64,000 nucleotides of DNA from Streptomyces violaceoruber. Its GTDB lineage: Bacteria; Actinomycetota; Actinomycetes; Streptomycetales; Streptomycetaceae. Made by a program: the position numbers and the translations under genes. A model generated the notes under the pieces. The model searched no databases, was not told the DNA's origin, and was given only the letters and a program-made list of their open reading frames with translations. The first letter of the stretch is position 1, and each line of letters opens with the position of its first letter. The DNA lies in assembly GCA_000720805.1 (NCBI GenBank), contig JODI01000077.1, positions 29,472-93,471 on the forward strand. The letters are read 5' to 3'. Below are positions 9,006-17,805 of the stretch, piece after piece.

Positions 9006-9674
9006 GTGCGATCGGGCAGGCGCCCCCTGGGCGCAAGGCCACGTTCGTACGGCACCCGCACAGGCCTCGCTACGGCCGCCGCCGCGCTCGCGGCCGGCAG
9101 CTGGATGATCTACGCGGGTACACGTACCGAGGCCCCGCCCCTGCCCGATGCCTCGCAGGCCGTCGTGCGATCCGTCCAGGTACCGGCACCGTCCGCGATA
9201 CCGATGGCACCCTCGCCGCCTACGGCCATCCGCATCCCGAGCATCGGCGTCGACGCACCGGTCATCGGCCTGGATGCGGACCAGACCGGGCATCTGCAGA
9301 CACCGCCGGAAGCAGACGACAACCTGGCCGGCTGGTACGAGGACGGCGCACGTCCCGGAAGTACCGGGAACGCCGTCATCACCGGGCACGTCGACACCCC
9401 GCGGGGGCGGGCCGTCTTCTACGCCCTGGGCGCTCTGCACAAGGGCGACACCATCGCCGTCACTCGTGCCGACCGCAGCACGGCGTTGTTCTCCGTATAC
9501 GGCGTCGAGGTCCACCCGAAGAACGCCTTCCCCAACGAGCTCGTCTACGGCGCCACGCAGCAGCCGGAACTTCGCGTCATCACCTGCGGCGGGAGGTATA
9601 CCAAGGCAACCGGCTACCAGGCGAACGTCGTGGTCTATGCCCGCCTGGCCAAGGCCGTTCCCGCCGGACACTGA
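9006..9674 (+). CDS. Class F sortase
   Basis: The GTG start at 9006 gives 222 residues: a basic N-terminus, a membrane anchor at about 19-37, a proline-rich linker, and the sortase beta-barrel from about 75. The catalytic histidine is H128 (NAVITGHVDTP) and the nucleophile is C194 (ELRVITCGGRY). The H...C spacing and TLTC-like motif fit actinobacterial class F sortases. These are transpeptidases that attach surface proteins outside the membrane. Spacing to the preceding surface-protein gene indicates an operon. Confidence 0.9.
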   Translation: MRSGRRPLGARPRSYGTRTGLATAAAALAAGSWMIYAGTRTEAPPLPDASQAVVRSVQVPAPSAIPMAPSPPTAIRIPSIGVDAPVIGLDADQTGHLQTPPEADDNLAGWYEDGARPGSTGNAVITGHVDTPRGRAVFYALGALHKGDTIAVTRADRSTALFSVYGVEVHPKNAFPNELVYGATQQPELRVITCGGRYTKATGYQANVVVYARLAKAVPAGH

Positions 9675-10150
9675 CGGGCAGCTGGAGCGGATCGACTGAA
9701 CCGAGCACAGACGCCCCTGACACTGACGCGCACGCCCGCCTCAACAACCTGGGCGTCGACCACGACAAGCAGTGGCAGGCCTGGCGGGACGCATCCGCCC
9801 CCCTTCCAGGAAGCAGAATTTTGAAAGCCACACCCGACGCCCCTGGGTGGGCCACCCACACGAAGGGCTCGCCCGGACCCGCAGAACAACGTAGGGAACC
9901 ACGTAGGGAACTTTGACCGTCAGCCAGGGCTTTCGGCTGAGCTGAACAGGGAAGCATCGGAAGGTGGCCGGCCCCGAAGACCAGCCGCTTGCAGCCGATG
10001 ACCGTGGTAACGCCTTGCTCTCCTTCACCCCGGGCAACGAGAGAACGCCTCCGAGCGATGCGCCACTGCCGGCCGCGCTGGTAACCCTGTGGCGAGCGTC
10101 GGGCGGCCGGCCTCGACTCCGGCCGCCCCTGGGCACACGAAGGAACCCTC
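9675..10150. other. Intergenic region with a short direct repeat
   Basis: No frame is convincing. An 11-base direct repeat (ACGTAGGGAAC at 9889-9899 and 9901-9911) is followed by a CAGCC...GGCTG hairpin near 9918-9938. A DTDAHARLNNLGVDHDKQWQ frame at about 9720-9780 looks coding-like but has no start. Confidence 0.35.
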
Positions 10151-10522
10151 ATGCACCCTCAGACCGCCTCCAACTCTGTCTCCCGCCCGCCGATCGTGGT
10201 GCTGTGCGGGTCGACCAGGTACTGGGAGCAGCTCGCTGAAGCCAACCTGTACGAGACCGCGGCCGGCCGTATCGTCCTCGCACCCGGCTGCAACCTCAAA
10301 CAGCCGCACCCGCTGTGGGACGACCCCGCCCAGGCCGACCGCCTCAAGCAGGTCCTGGGCGACCTGCACCTGCGGAAGATCGACCTCGCCGACGAAGTCC
10401 TCGTGGTCAACCCGGGCGGCTACATCGGTGACAGCACCCGCCGCGAGATCGACTACGCCCGCAGCCTCGGCAAGCCCATCCGCTACACCCACCCGGCAAC
10501 CGAGACAGCGCCCCGCCGGTGA
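10151..10522 (+). CDS. Nucleoside 2-deoxyribosyltransferase-like protein (DUF4406-like)
   Basis: This 123-residue protein carries a VVLCGSTRYW nucleotide-binding loop, a LADEVLVVNPGGYIGDSTRR motif, and EIDYARSLGKPIRY. The fold and motifs resemble small NDT/LOG-like Rossmann proteins, with the E of REIDYA in the catalytic position. AAGGA precedes ATG 10151. The substrate is unknown. A C-terminal fragment of a close paralogue lies at 19133-19234, suggesting the family moves within this region. Confidence 0.7.
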   Translation: MHPQTASNSVSRPPIVVLCGSTRYWEQLAEANLYETAAGRIVLAPGCNLKQPHPLWDDPAQADRLKQVLGDLHLRKIDLADEVLVVNPGGYIGDSTRREIDYARSLGKPIRYTHPATETAPRR

Positions 10523-10527
10523 GCGGC

Positions 10528-10620
10528 ATGACCGGCCGGGTGTACCTCGAACGCGGGCAGCCCGTCACCGTGCTCATCGCCTTCTGTAGCAGTCGCAGGC
10601 CCGGCGTCACCGGCGACTGA
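10528..10620 (+). other. Truncated small conserved Streptomyces ORF
   Basis: A 30-codon frame begins MTGRVYLERGQPVTVLIAF, like small actinobacterial proteins with the pattern RGQPVTVL..W...GPRNVLI. The C-terminal half is replaced by unrelated residues. It lies directly after the NDT-like gene. Confidence 0.3.
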
Positions 10621-10845
10621 CTGCACTTCCAGTGGGCCGGTGGGCGCCTGGATGAGGCCGAGATCCTGCGGCCTGTCGGCCCGAGCACGCCGGTGCGGCC
10701 GGACACCGCCCGGCATCTGGCCGAACATCTGATGCCGGCCGGCCAGGCAGGCGTGGGAAGGCGTTCCGCTTCGCCGCCTCTTGGGGATCACGTGCTGAGC
10801 TCGACATCGTCCTGCTGCCCGCGCCCGTGCTGCGGCTGGAATCGG

Positions 10846-11577
10846 TCAAGAAGGCCTGACCGCCGATACGGCGGTGACGGTCACGGTGTCGTCGCACTCG
10901 GCGAACTGCCCGTCGTCCAGGGCCACCTGGTGCGCCCCGGACCCCGGCAGCCTGACGACCATCGTGGGATACACCACGGGCGCCGAACCGGACACGCAGT
11001 ATCCGTCGGCCTCTCCCTGCACCTGCACGAACGTCAGCTTCACCCACGCCCTGCCGCCGGGGGCCACCTTCACCGGCGCCGCGGCTCCGGTCGGCTTGAC
11101 GGTGAGCGGCACGTTCATCTCGGGAGAGCCGTTCCCGGCGCCGGCCACCGTGGGGTGCCCCTTGAGGACGCACGTCCGTCCGGACACGTTGGTGAACTCG
11201 ACGACGGCCGCCCCGGTCCCCGTACCGGCCGGCCGCACGGCGGCCTGACGGGCGGTCGCCTTCAGACTGCCCGCGGAACAGGTCGCCGCCGAACCGCCCG
11301 GAGCGGGTGCGGACGACGGGGGTGCGGAGGCAGCGGGCGAGGAGGAGCCGGGCGCGGAGGACGCGGGCCGGGAGGCGGAGGGCGTCGAGGGGCTGCCGGG
11401 CTTCGGGGCGCCGGGCGTGGAGGAGGAGGCCGCTGAGCTGACGGCACCGGACGCGGTGACGCCGCCGTCTGCGGTGTCCGCACCGCCCCCACCGGGCTGA
11501 CATCCCGCCACCGCCAGCGCCGCCGAAGCCACGACGACCGCCACCGCCGAACCGCGCATTCCGTTCACGTACCGCAT
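10846..11577 (-). CDS. DUF4232 domain lipoprotein
   Basis: The start is ATG 11577 with GGGGGAC upstream; it encodes 243 residues. A lipoprotein signal peptide ends in LAVAGC with the lipid cysteine at 26. A long Ala/Ser/Pro linker (about 30-95) precedes the DUF4232 beta domain, in which VVEFTNVSGRTCVLKGHPTV, VKVAPGGRAWVKLTF and a conserved C...C pair are visible. Such proteins are exported and tethered to the outer face of the membrane; the ligand is unknown. Confidence 0.85.
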   Translation of the reverse strand: MRYVNGMRGSAVAVVVASAALAVAGCQPGGGGADTADGGVTASGAVSSAASSSTPGAPKPGSPSTPSASRPASSAPGSSSPAASAPPSSAPAPGGSAATCSAGSLKATARQAAVRPAGTGTGAAVVEFTNVSGRTCVLKGHPTVAGAGNGSPEMNVPLTVKPTGAAAPVKVAPGGRAWVKLTFVQVQGEADGYCVSGSAPVVYPTMVVRLPGSGAHQVALDDGQFAECDDTVTVTAVSAVRPS

Positions 11578-11819
11578 GCTGTCCCCCGAGTCCCAGATGT
11601 CCGGAGCACGGCTCCTCGCCGCCCTCGTCGAACCAGACAGAACCGTGGAGCCGGCAGTTCTCCCGCACTCCGACCTGTGACCCCCCGGTGACGGAATCCG
11701 GCCACAACCACCGCGGAACGCCCCGGCAGACCGAGCTCCTGACCCGCCGGCCAGGTAGATGGTCGCGGTCTTCTCGTAGCGCGTGGCGATGCCGCGCCAG
11801 CGTCGCCTGCCATGGCAGC

Positions 11820-12406
11820 TGGTTGAATGCCTCGTCGGCATCGGCTACGGCTTCGGGGTGGACGTCGTGGGCGGTGCGACCGTCGGAGATCTTCTGCCGG
11901 TTGGTTCGGGCGAGCACCTGTTGGACCGCGAGTACCTGGGTGGCTAGCAGGCGTGCCTGGATGCCTTCGCTGAGGGCATCTGCCAGTGCCTCCTCGTCCT
12001 CGAGCTGGTACCGCGTGAGCCGTCCAGCCAGGCTCGGTGTGGTGAACACCAGCCGTTGGAACGCCACCACCTCGGGATGATCGCTGAGACCGGTGACGGG
12101 GTCGTATCGATCGAGGCCGGCCCGGAAGTGGCGGTGCAGCGCCGTCACCGGCCTGATGCCGGACTTACGGTCACGTACGACGCGTGCCGCCTCGCGCTGG
12201 TGCTCCGCAAACCGGTAAAGCACCAGGTCTTCCTTGGTGGGGAAGTACCGGAAGAGAGTCGGCTTGGAGACCTCGGCCCCCGCGGCGATGCCGTTGACCG
12301 AGACGCGGTCGAAGCCGCGCTCCAGGAACAGCGAGACGGCCGCGTCTCCAATGGCGTCGCGCGTCCGCCCCTTCTTCCGGGCCCGCAGTCCCGTCAACTC
12401 GCTCAT
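11820..12406 (-). CDS. TetR family regulator with an altered 3' end
   Basis: The start is ATG 12406. Residues 1-60 form a typical TetR HTH (IGDAAVSLFLERGFDRVSVN, GIAAGAEVSKPTLFRYFPTK). The helical domain runs to about residue 196 (VHPEAVADADEAFNQL). No stop follows: the frame stays open to 10607, antisense-free but in a shadow frame of the lipoprotein gene. The natural C-terminus was therefore probably lost by a frameshift near 11820. The regulator is divergent from the NmrA-type gene at 12460. Confidence 0.75.
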
Positions 12407-12425
12407 CCGGCCACCGCAATATAGT

Positions 12426-12451
12426 GACCGGGTTGCCTTTTTAACCAGGTA
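12426..12451. promoter_or_regulatory. Candidate TetR operator between divergent genes
   Basis: An imperfect palindrome has half-sites GACCGGGTT (12426-12434) and AACCAGGTA (12443-12451), spaced by GCCTTTTT. It sits 9 bases before the NmrA start and 20 before the TetR start, well placed to repress both. Confidence 0.5.
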
Positions 12452-12459
12452 ACGTTTTT

Positions 12460-13347
12460 ATGGGCGGCATGAATCAGATAGACATTCCTCCCGTGCTCGT
12501 CACTGGGGCGACGGGCCGGGTCGGCCGTGTCGTCATCGACCAACTCCTCGACGCGGGCGTACCGGTCCGTGCCCTCACCCGTCGCTCTGAGGCGGCGGCG
12601 ACGCTGCCGGCGAAGGTCGAGGTCTTCGCCGGTGACCTCACTGTGCCCGAGTCGCTCGACCCGGCGTTGAGTGGCGCCGGTGCGGTCTTCCTCGTCTGGA
12701 CCGCCCCACCTCAGACCGCGGAGGCAGTCTTCGAGCGGCTGGCAGCCCACGTGCGGCGGGTCGTCTTCCTCTCCTCCCCGCATCAGACGCCGCACCCTCT
12801 CTTCCAGCAACCCAATCCCATGGCGGTGCTGCACGCCGACATCGAGCGGCTCATCGCGGCCACCGGACTCGAGTCGACGATCATCCGGCCGGGGATGTTC
12901 GCGTCGAACTCGCTGGCCTGGTGGGCGCCCGCGATCCGGGCCGGCGAAGTCGCCCGGTGGCCTTGCAGCGCTGCCGAGTCGGCACCGGTCGACGACCGCG
13001 ACATCGCAGCCGTCGCGGCGCGGACGCTCTGTCAGGACGGATACGTCGGAGGCGACTACGTCCTTACCGGCCCCCAATCGCTGACCCAAGCCGCGCAGGT
13101 GGACGCCATCGGTGACGCCTTGGGGCGCCGGATCGCATTCGAGGAGATAACGCCAGACGAGTTCCGAAGTCTGTGGGAGGGTACGGTGCCCAGCTCGGCC
13201 GTCGACATGCTGCTCGCCGCGTGGAGTGCGGCGGTCGGACAGCCTGCGTACATCACCACTGCGGTGGCCGACATCCTCGGGACGGCGCCGCGAACGTTTC
13301 GCCAGTGGGCCGTTGACCACGCCATCGCGTTCACGGAGGGTTCGTAA
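12460..13347 (+). CDS. NmrA-like NAD(P)-binding oxidoreductase
   Basis: The 295-residue protein begins with a Rossmann dinucleotide site (VLVTGATGRVGRVVIDQLLD). It lacks the YxxxK catalytic pair of true SDRs, as in atypical NmrA/NAD(P)H-binding proteins. Motifs include ESTIIRPGMFASNSLAWW, GDYVLTGPQSLTQAAQVDAI and FEEITPDEFRSLWEG. The start is ATG 12460; ATG 12469 is an alternative. It is probably controlled by the divergent TetR. A second TetR/NmrA pair lies at 42.6-44.5 kb. Confidence 0.85.
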   Translation: MGGMNQIDIPPVLVTGATGRVGRVVIDQLLDAGVPVRALTRRSEAAATLPAKVEVFAGDLTVPESLDPALSGAGAVFLVWTAPPQTAEAVFERLAAHVRRVVFLSSPHQTPHPLFQQPNPMAVLHADIERLIAATGLESTIIRPGMFASNSLAWWAPAIRAGEVARWPCSAAESAPVDDRDIAAVAARTLCQDGYVGGDYVLTGPQSLTQAAQVDAIGDALGRRIAFEEITPDEFRSLWEGTVPSSAVDMLLAAWSAAVGQPAYITTAVADILGTAPRTFRQWAVDHAIAFTEGS

Positions 13348-13389
13348 CCTCGTCGACCGCGTCCTGCGCCCCAGGCCGCAGCCCTCAGT

Positions 13390-13651
13390 CCGCCGTCGCC
13401 CGGTCCTCGCGGCTCGTTACCGTTTTCGAGGCTCCGCAATGGGGCTTCCGGCCTTCGGGTCCGGCATGACTTCCCCCTCCTGTTGTTGATGATCCGGGGG
13501 GTGGTGTCATCGAGTCCGGAGGCATCGACGGACCCCTGATGAGGGGCTTGAGTACCGGTTTCACCCGGGCCGGAAGAGCTCTCCCTAACGTGGATGTGGC
13601 AGCTCGGTGCCGTGGCAGGCCGGACGGAGAGCGTGATGGAGGGGCCTGCAC
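13390..13651 (+). ncRNA. IS110-type left-end noncoding region, possible bridge RNA
   Basis: About 260 bases without a coding frame precede a truncated IS110 recombinase. IS110-family elements encode their bridge RNA in such a noncoding end. Visible structure includes a CCCCT-GATG-AGGGG hairpin at 13535-13548 and further GC-rich inverted segments. The assignment rests on position and family knowledge; I cannot fold the RNA or define its guide loops. Confidence 0.35.
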
Positions 13652-13790
13652 GTGATCGACACCGGTGACATCGACGTCTTCCTCGGCCTGGACGTCGGCA
13701 AGGGCGAACACCACGCCACCGCCGTCACCCCGGTCGGGAAGAAAGTCTTCGACAACCGGCTGCCCAACACCGAACCCAACATCGCCCGAA
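13652..13790 (+). pseudogene. N-terminal fragment of an IS110-family (DEDD) recombinase
   Basis: From GTG 13652 the frame gives DVFLGLDVGKGEHHATAVTP then GKKVFDNRLPNTEPN. This is the RuvC-like start of Streptomyces IS110 recombinases, including the first catalytic aspartate (LDVGK). Similarity ends after about 45 residues and unrelated sequence follows. The protein cannot function. Confidence 0.75.
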
Positions 13791-14366
13791 GGCGGTCCGT
13801 CCACAACCGCACCGACTGCCGCTTACCGCCTAACGCAACAACGCGTAGTCCGGAAAAGTGCAAGCGGCCTCACCGTGCGCGAACCGGAGCCCTGGACCCC
13901 CGGCCAAGGCCAGGACCTCGCCGTCCGGGTCGGCCCGTTCGTAGAGCGCGCTCACCCGCGCCCGGCTGATGACCACGGACCCGACATCATCGCCGTCGCC
14001 CTGCAACACCCCGGCGGCTCGTACACGCCCTACAGCGTCCGCTACCGGATACTGGGCTGGCTGCGCTGCGAGACGACCACGCCAGGTCGCCGAGAAAGGC
14101 GGCCAAGGTGTCCAGGGTTATTGCCGCTACCACCGTGGCGTCTTCACGGGCATGGAGTACCAGCGGCCTCACCAGCGACGGCTTCTTCGTGTGCGCAGAA
14201 CGCGTCTGGTACACCGGCACCCCCTTCACCGGCGGAGAGTCAGAGCGCTACGGGCAGCCCCCTGACACGACCGCACCCGGGCGCCCGGCGGGAGCCCGGC
14301 CTCCGTCAGCAGGCGCATGAGGTGGATCGTCGACGCAGCGGGGCGCACCCATAACCTCTGCCGGCC
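13791..14366. other. Region with coding-like fragments, no assigned gene
   Basis: Plus-strand frames such as GPDIIAVALQHPGGSYTPYS, VRYRILGWLR and GLTSDGFFVCAERVWYTGTP look coding-like but are in different frames and match no family I know. This is probably decayed sequence joined to the IS110 fragment. Confidence 0.3.
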
Positions 14367-14599
14367 TTACTCGTACCTCCTGTCGGAGCACCTGTCAGGC
14401 CCGGTCAGGTCCTCACAGACTTGAATGGATGTGACGTCCCCGATGTCGTAGCTCCTGGCGCTGCATGGGGATGCTGAACCGTTGGCGTCCCCGAACTCGT
14501 CATACCCGCTCTTCTTCCAGACCTTGACGTAGACGCCATGGCCGTCCGCTTCGACGTCGCATACATAGACGATGTCGTTGTGGTTATGAACGTGGACGC
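14367..14599 (-). pseudogene. C-terminal part of a small secreted-type protein
   Basis: One minus-strand frame reads VHVHNHNDIVYVCDVEADGH, GVYVKVWKKSGYDEFGD, CSARSYDIGDVTSIQVCEDL, and ends RCSDRRYE with a stop at 14367. Paired cysteines and beta-like alternation resemble Streptomyces secreted proteins of the VxVCDxxADG type. There is an in-frame stop just upstream and no signal peptide, so the N-terminal half is missing. Confidence 0.45.
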
Positions 14600-14962
14600 A
14601 TCAGGACGTCTGAGGCCGCTGGATTGCACGGCGAGGTGTCCGGTTGTTCGGCAAGCCGCACACGTAAGTTGCACCGTTCCGGACCGAAGGCGGCCTGTCA
14701 TGGCTGGCACCCTCCGACGCATCGCCGCAGGACAGTTCAGCCCGCGAGTTGTGCGGCGCCGCTGGTCGGGCGGGTGCCGCTGCGCCATGAACGGGAGGGG
14801 TCGGCGGTGTAGTTGTCGCGTCCCGCGCCGGGTGGAACTCTGGCCCCACCGTGTGCGGTAGCCGCGCGGGTCGTGCCACTGCCGCGGTAGTGGTTCGTGC
14901 AACTTCCGGGGTAAAGCGAAAGGTTGACGCCGCCGCGCGTTCACCGGCATTAGGCTGCGACG
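14600..14962. other. Intergenic stretch, nothing recognised
   Basis: No frame on either strand has both a start and convincing composition. The 3' part presumably holds the promoter of the histidine kinase gene. Confidence 0.4.
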
Positions 14963-16141
14963 ATGCGCATGCGTACGCCTCGCCCGCTCGTCCTCGACAC
15001 GCTGATCGCGCTCGCCATGACGTGGGTGGCTGTCCGGCTGGGTCAGGTGTCGGTGGCGCGAGGATGGCCGGAACTCGACACCTCTGCCTATGTGCTGCTC
15101 GCCCTGGCGCATCTGCCGGTCGCCTTTCGGAGCAGAGTACCGATGGCGGTGTTCGCGGCCGTGCAGTTGGCCGGCGTCGCCTACATCAGCCTGGGATACT
15201 GGCCGGTGGCGTCCGCGTTGGGCTCGATGCTCGCCCTGTACACGGTGGCATCGGTGTATTCGGCACCGATTGCCGTCGGCTGTGCGGCCGTGATGACCGC
15301 CAAGTGGGTGTACGCGGGTGTGATCAGCGACAGCCTGTCCATGACGCTGGTAGTGAGCCAGGCCCTGCTGTTCTGCCTGGTGCTGGTGTGGTCCGGCACA
15401 CTGGCCCGCCGCTCGCGCGAACTCGCTCGGCAGCTGCGCGCCGAGCAGGCCGAGCGGGGCCGCCGTGAGGTCGCCGCAGAACGCGGGCGCATAGCGCGGG
15501 AGCTGCACGACGTGGTCGCCCACCACATGTCCGTAATCTCTGTGCAGGCAGGCCTGGCCCGGTTCGTCCTGGACTCCGATACCGTCACGGCCAGGGGCGC
15601 GCTCAGCACCATCGAGAACACCAGCACGGAGGCGCTTGAGGAGTTGCGGCGCATACTCCACGTCCTACGGGAACACGATCTGGGCGGCGCCGATTCAGCC
15701 GCCCCCATGCCCACCCTCGCCAGCCTCGACGACCTGCTCGAGCGCATCCGGGCCGGAGGCGTCCCGGTCGAGCTGAGCATCAAGGGCACTGTGCGCCCGC
15801 TCGCTCCGGGCGTCGAGTTGTGCGCGTACCGCGTCGTCCAGGAGGCCTTGACCAACGTCCTCAAACACACTCACCACGCCGACACACAGGTGCGACTGCA
15901 CTACGGACAGCGTGAACTGACCGTCACGGTCACCGACAACGGAACGGGCAACGGAGAGGGGCTGATGCCGGTCACAGTCCCGGCAGGCGGCGGACACGGC
16001 TTGATTGGCATGCGGGAGCGGGCCAAGCTCTACGGCGGGACCATCAGCGCCGGCCCACACACCGAGGGAGGGTTCGCGGTCCGCCTGACGCTGCCAACGT
16101 CTGCGACCGGCGCACGGTGGAGAGACGAGCGTACGAGATGA
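14963..16141 (+). CDS. Sensor histidine kinase, NarL/DesK type (HisKA_3)
   Basis: The 392-residue protein has an N-terminal hydrophobic domain with about five membrane segments (10-145). A coiled region follows, then the HisKA_3 phosphoacceptor motif IARELHDVVAHHMSVISVQA with H182. The HATPase domain carries the N box (YRVVQEALTNVLKHTHHA), G1 (TVTDNGTGNG) and G2 (GGGHGLIGMRERAKLYGG). It phosphorylates the response regulator whose ATG overlaps its stop. The stimulus is unknown; the lack of a periplasmic domain suggests membrane-stress or lipid sensing. Confidence 0.9.
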   Translation: MRMRTPRPLVLDTLIALAMTWVAVRLGQVSVARGWPELDTSAYVLLALAHLPVAFRSRVPMAVFAAVQLAGVAYISLGYWPVASALGSMLALYTVASVYSAPIAVGCAAVMTAKWVYAGVISDSLSMTLVVSQALLFCLVLVWSGTLARRSRELARQLRAEQAERGRREVAAERGRIARELHDVVAHHMSVISVQAGLARFVLDSDTVTARGALSTIENTSTEALEELRRILHVLREHDLGGADSAAPMPTLASLDDLLERIRAGGVPVELSIKGTVRPLAPGVELCAYRVVQEALTNVLKHTHHADTQVRLHYGQRELTVTVTDNGTGNGEGLMPVTVPAGGGHGLIGMRERAKLYGGTISAGPHTEGGFAVRLTLPTSATGARWRDERTR

Positions 16142-16806
16142 CCAGAGTCCTCGTCGTCGACGACCAGTTTCTCATCCGCGCCGGTCTCGTCGGCCTTCTC
16201 GACGCTGCGCCCGACTTCAAGGTCGCCGGCGAGGCAGGGGACGGAGAGGAAGCGGTACGGTTGGCCGCCAAGACGCGGCCCGACGTGATCCTGATGGACA
16301 TCCGCATGCCCGGCATGAACGGCATCCAGGCCACCAGACGCATCATCGCGGACGCCGCTGACCCCGCGCCCCGGGTGCTGGTTCTGACCACCTTCGACCT
16401 CGACGAATACGTGTACGGGGCCTTGCGCGCCGGGGCGTCCGGCTTTCTGCTCAAGGACTCAGGACCCGAGCGGCTCCTGGCCGCGGTGGCCGCGGTCGCG
16501 GGCGGAGACGCACTCTTCGCCCCCAGCGTGACCCGGCGGCTCATCGAGGCATACGCCCAACAGGGCCGATCCACGCCCGACGCCCAGCCGCCGCCGGACT
16601 TGAACACGTTGACCCGCCGCGAGGTAGACGTTCTGAAACATATCGCGCGCGGCCTTTCCAACCCCGAGATCGCCGACCGGCTCTCCATCAGCGAGGCGAC
16701 GGTCAAAACCCACCTCAACCGCGTCATGACCAAGCTCGACCTGAACAGCCGCGCCCAGGCGGTAGTGATCGCCTATGAGACGGGGCTGGTCACACCAGGA
16801 GGGTAG
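16138..16806 (+). CDS. NarL/LuxR family response regulator
   Basis: The start is ATG 16138, overlapping the kinase stop (ATGA). The 222-residue protein has a receiver domain with phosphoacceptor D54 (VILMDIRMPGMNG) and acidic pair D8-D9. The C-terminal LuxR HTH (LTRREVDVLKHIARGLSNPE, IADRLSISEATVKTHLNRVM) is complete. Translational coupling indicates it is the partner of the kinase. Targets are unknown. Confidence 0.92.
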   Translation: MTRVLVVDDQFLIRAGLVGLLDAAPDFKVAGEAGDGEEAVRLAAKTRPDVILMDIRMPGMNGIQATRRIIADAADPAPRVLVLTTFDLDEYVYGALRAGASGFLLKDSGPERLLAAVAAVAGGDALFAPSVTRRLIEAYAQQGRSTPDAQPPPDLNTLTRREVDVLKHIARGLSNPEIADRLSISEATVKTHLNRVMTKLDLNSRAQAVVIAYETGLVTPGG

Positions 16807-17111
16807 GCGGGCATCGCGCCACGCGACCGCAGACACGCAAATCCAGTTAGTGACGGGAGCGTTGGCGCGGCGTACACGTTACGTAGGAGTTGGGCAGCCC
16901 ACGAGCATCGAAGGCCCCGGCGGTGAGGTCGCGTTCGGCGATGGTTGAAGGTCTCGGGCATGGTCTCCCTGGGAAAGGGTGTGGCCTTCGGTTGTCGGGA
17001 GATCATTGCGACGGCTCCGCCAAGGACTGAGCGTCGAACGGCTCGACGCTGCTGCAGGGCGACACCTCCCCATCCGGCTGAGACATGGCCGCGACCAGAC
17101 TTGGAGGCTCG
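16807..17111. other. Intergenic stretch, nothing recognised
   Basis: No coding frame or clear terminator could be supported between the response regulator and the small ORF at 17112. Confidence 0.35.
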
Positions 17112-17270
17112 ATGAGTGATCAGCTGAGGGTCGACACAGTCCACGGACACCACGACGACGGCCCGGTGATGGTTACCGCGACCCGCGACGACAACCGGCC
17201 TCTGTCCCACGGCTGGGCGTGCACCTGCGGAACAGCCAGCGGTTACCCACCCAGGACAGATCTTCGCTAG
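17112..17270 (+). CDS. Small hypothetical protein
   Basis: This 52-codon frame begins MSDQLRVDTVHGHHDDGPVM and continues VTATRDDNRPLSHGWACTCG. The WxCxCG ending looks like the first half of a small actinobacterial protein with a zinc-like CxCG knot. It stops early, so it may be truncated. GGAGG at 17103-17107 gives a plausible ribosome-binding site. Confidence 0.4.
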   Translation: MSDQLRVDTVHGHHDDGPVMVTATRDDNRPLSHGWACTCGTASGYPPRTDLR

Positions 17271-17431
17271 CGCCTCCCTCCACGTCCACCCGCCCCGCTG
17301 GCGGAGCCGGGCACGCAGGCTTCCCGCACTCTGGCGAATCGTCCAGCCCACCGCCCGCCTCAAGCACAACCCCTCGCCCAAGCCTCCCGCGCACTGAGGA
17401 CGAGGTCGTCACTCTGGTGCTGCGCTGACCT

Positions 17432-17572
17432 CACGCCGGCGACCGGCACCTGGAAGAGGCCGCTGCCACCGGCGCCGACCCCATGCACCCGTGCGCACTG
17501 TTCGGCGTCACCCCGAGGACCAGACTGCGCTACACCCGCTCCCTCCAGTCGGATGGAGACACGGCACCGTGA
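17432..17572 (+). pseudogene. C-terminal tail of an integrase/recombinase-like protein
   Basis: The frame HLEEAAATGADPMHPCALFG, VTPRTRLRYTRSLQ resembles the tail of actinobacterial phage- or plasmid-type integrases (TGADP.HL...FG....TA.RY). No start or catalytic residues remain. Confidence 0.35.
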
Positions 17573-17732
17573 GCTCAGAACGCCGCCTGGCTACTCATCG
17601 TTTCCGGCCCCTTGGTTGGGTGCCCATCGACGGAATGTGCTGACCTGCAAGGCAGCCGCCGCCGGCTGAGATCGGGCGTAGAGGTGTGGAGGTTCCCGGT
17701 GAACCGCCGTACACCGACGTGTGACTGAGCGG

Positions 17733-17759
17733 CGTAGTTGGCCTGCCTGGCCAACTACG
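17733..17759. terminator. Hairpin terminator downstream of the 17806-18879 gene
   Basis: A perfect 11-bp stem, CGTAGTTGGCC / GGCCAACTACG, with a TGCCT loop lies 47 bases after the stop of the minus-strand gene. There is no U-run, as usual in Streptomyces. Confidence 0.55.
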
Positions 17760-17805
17760 TGCGCACCGCGGGACGTAGCGTCGGGCGTTCGGTCCGGCGT
17801 GTCGG

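Noticed and set aside
14405..15661. 418-codon minus-strand ORF antisense to the histidine kinase
   Set aside because: Composition is that of an antisense shadow. The kinase motifs on the plus strand are unambiguous.
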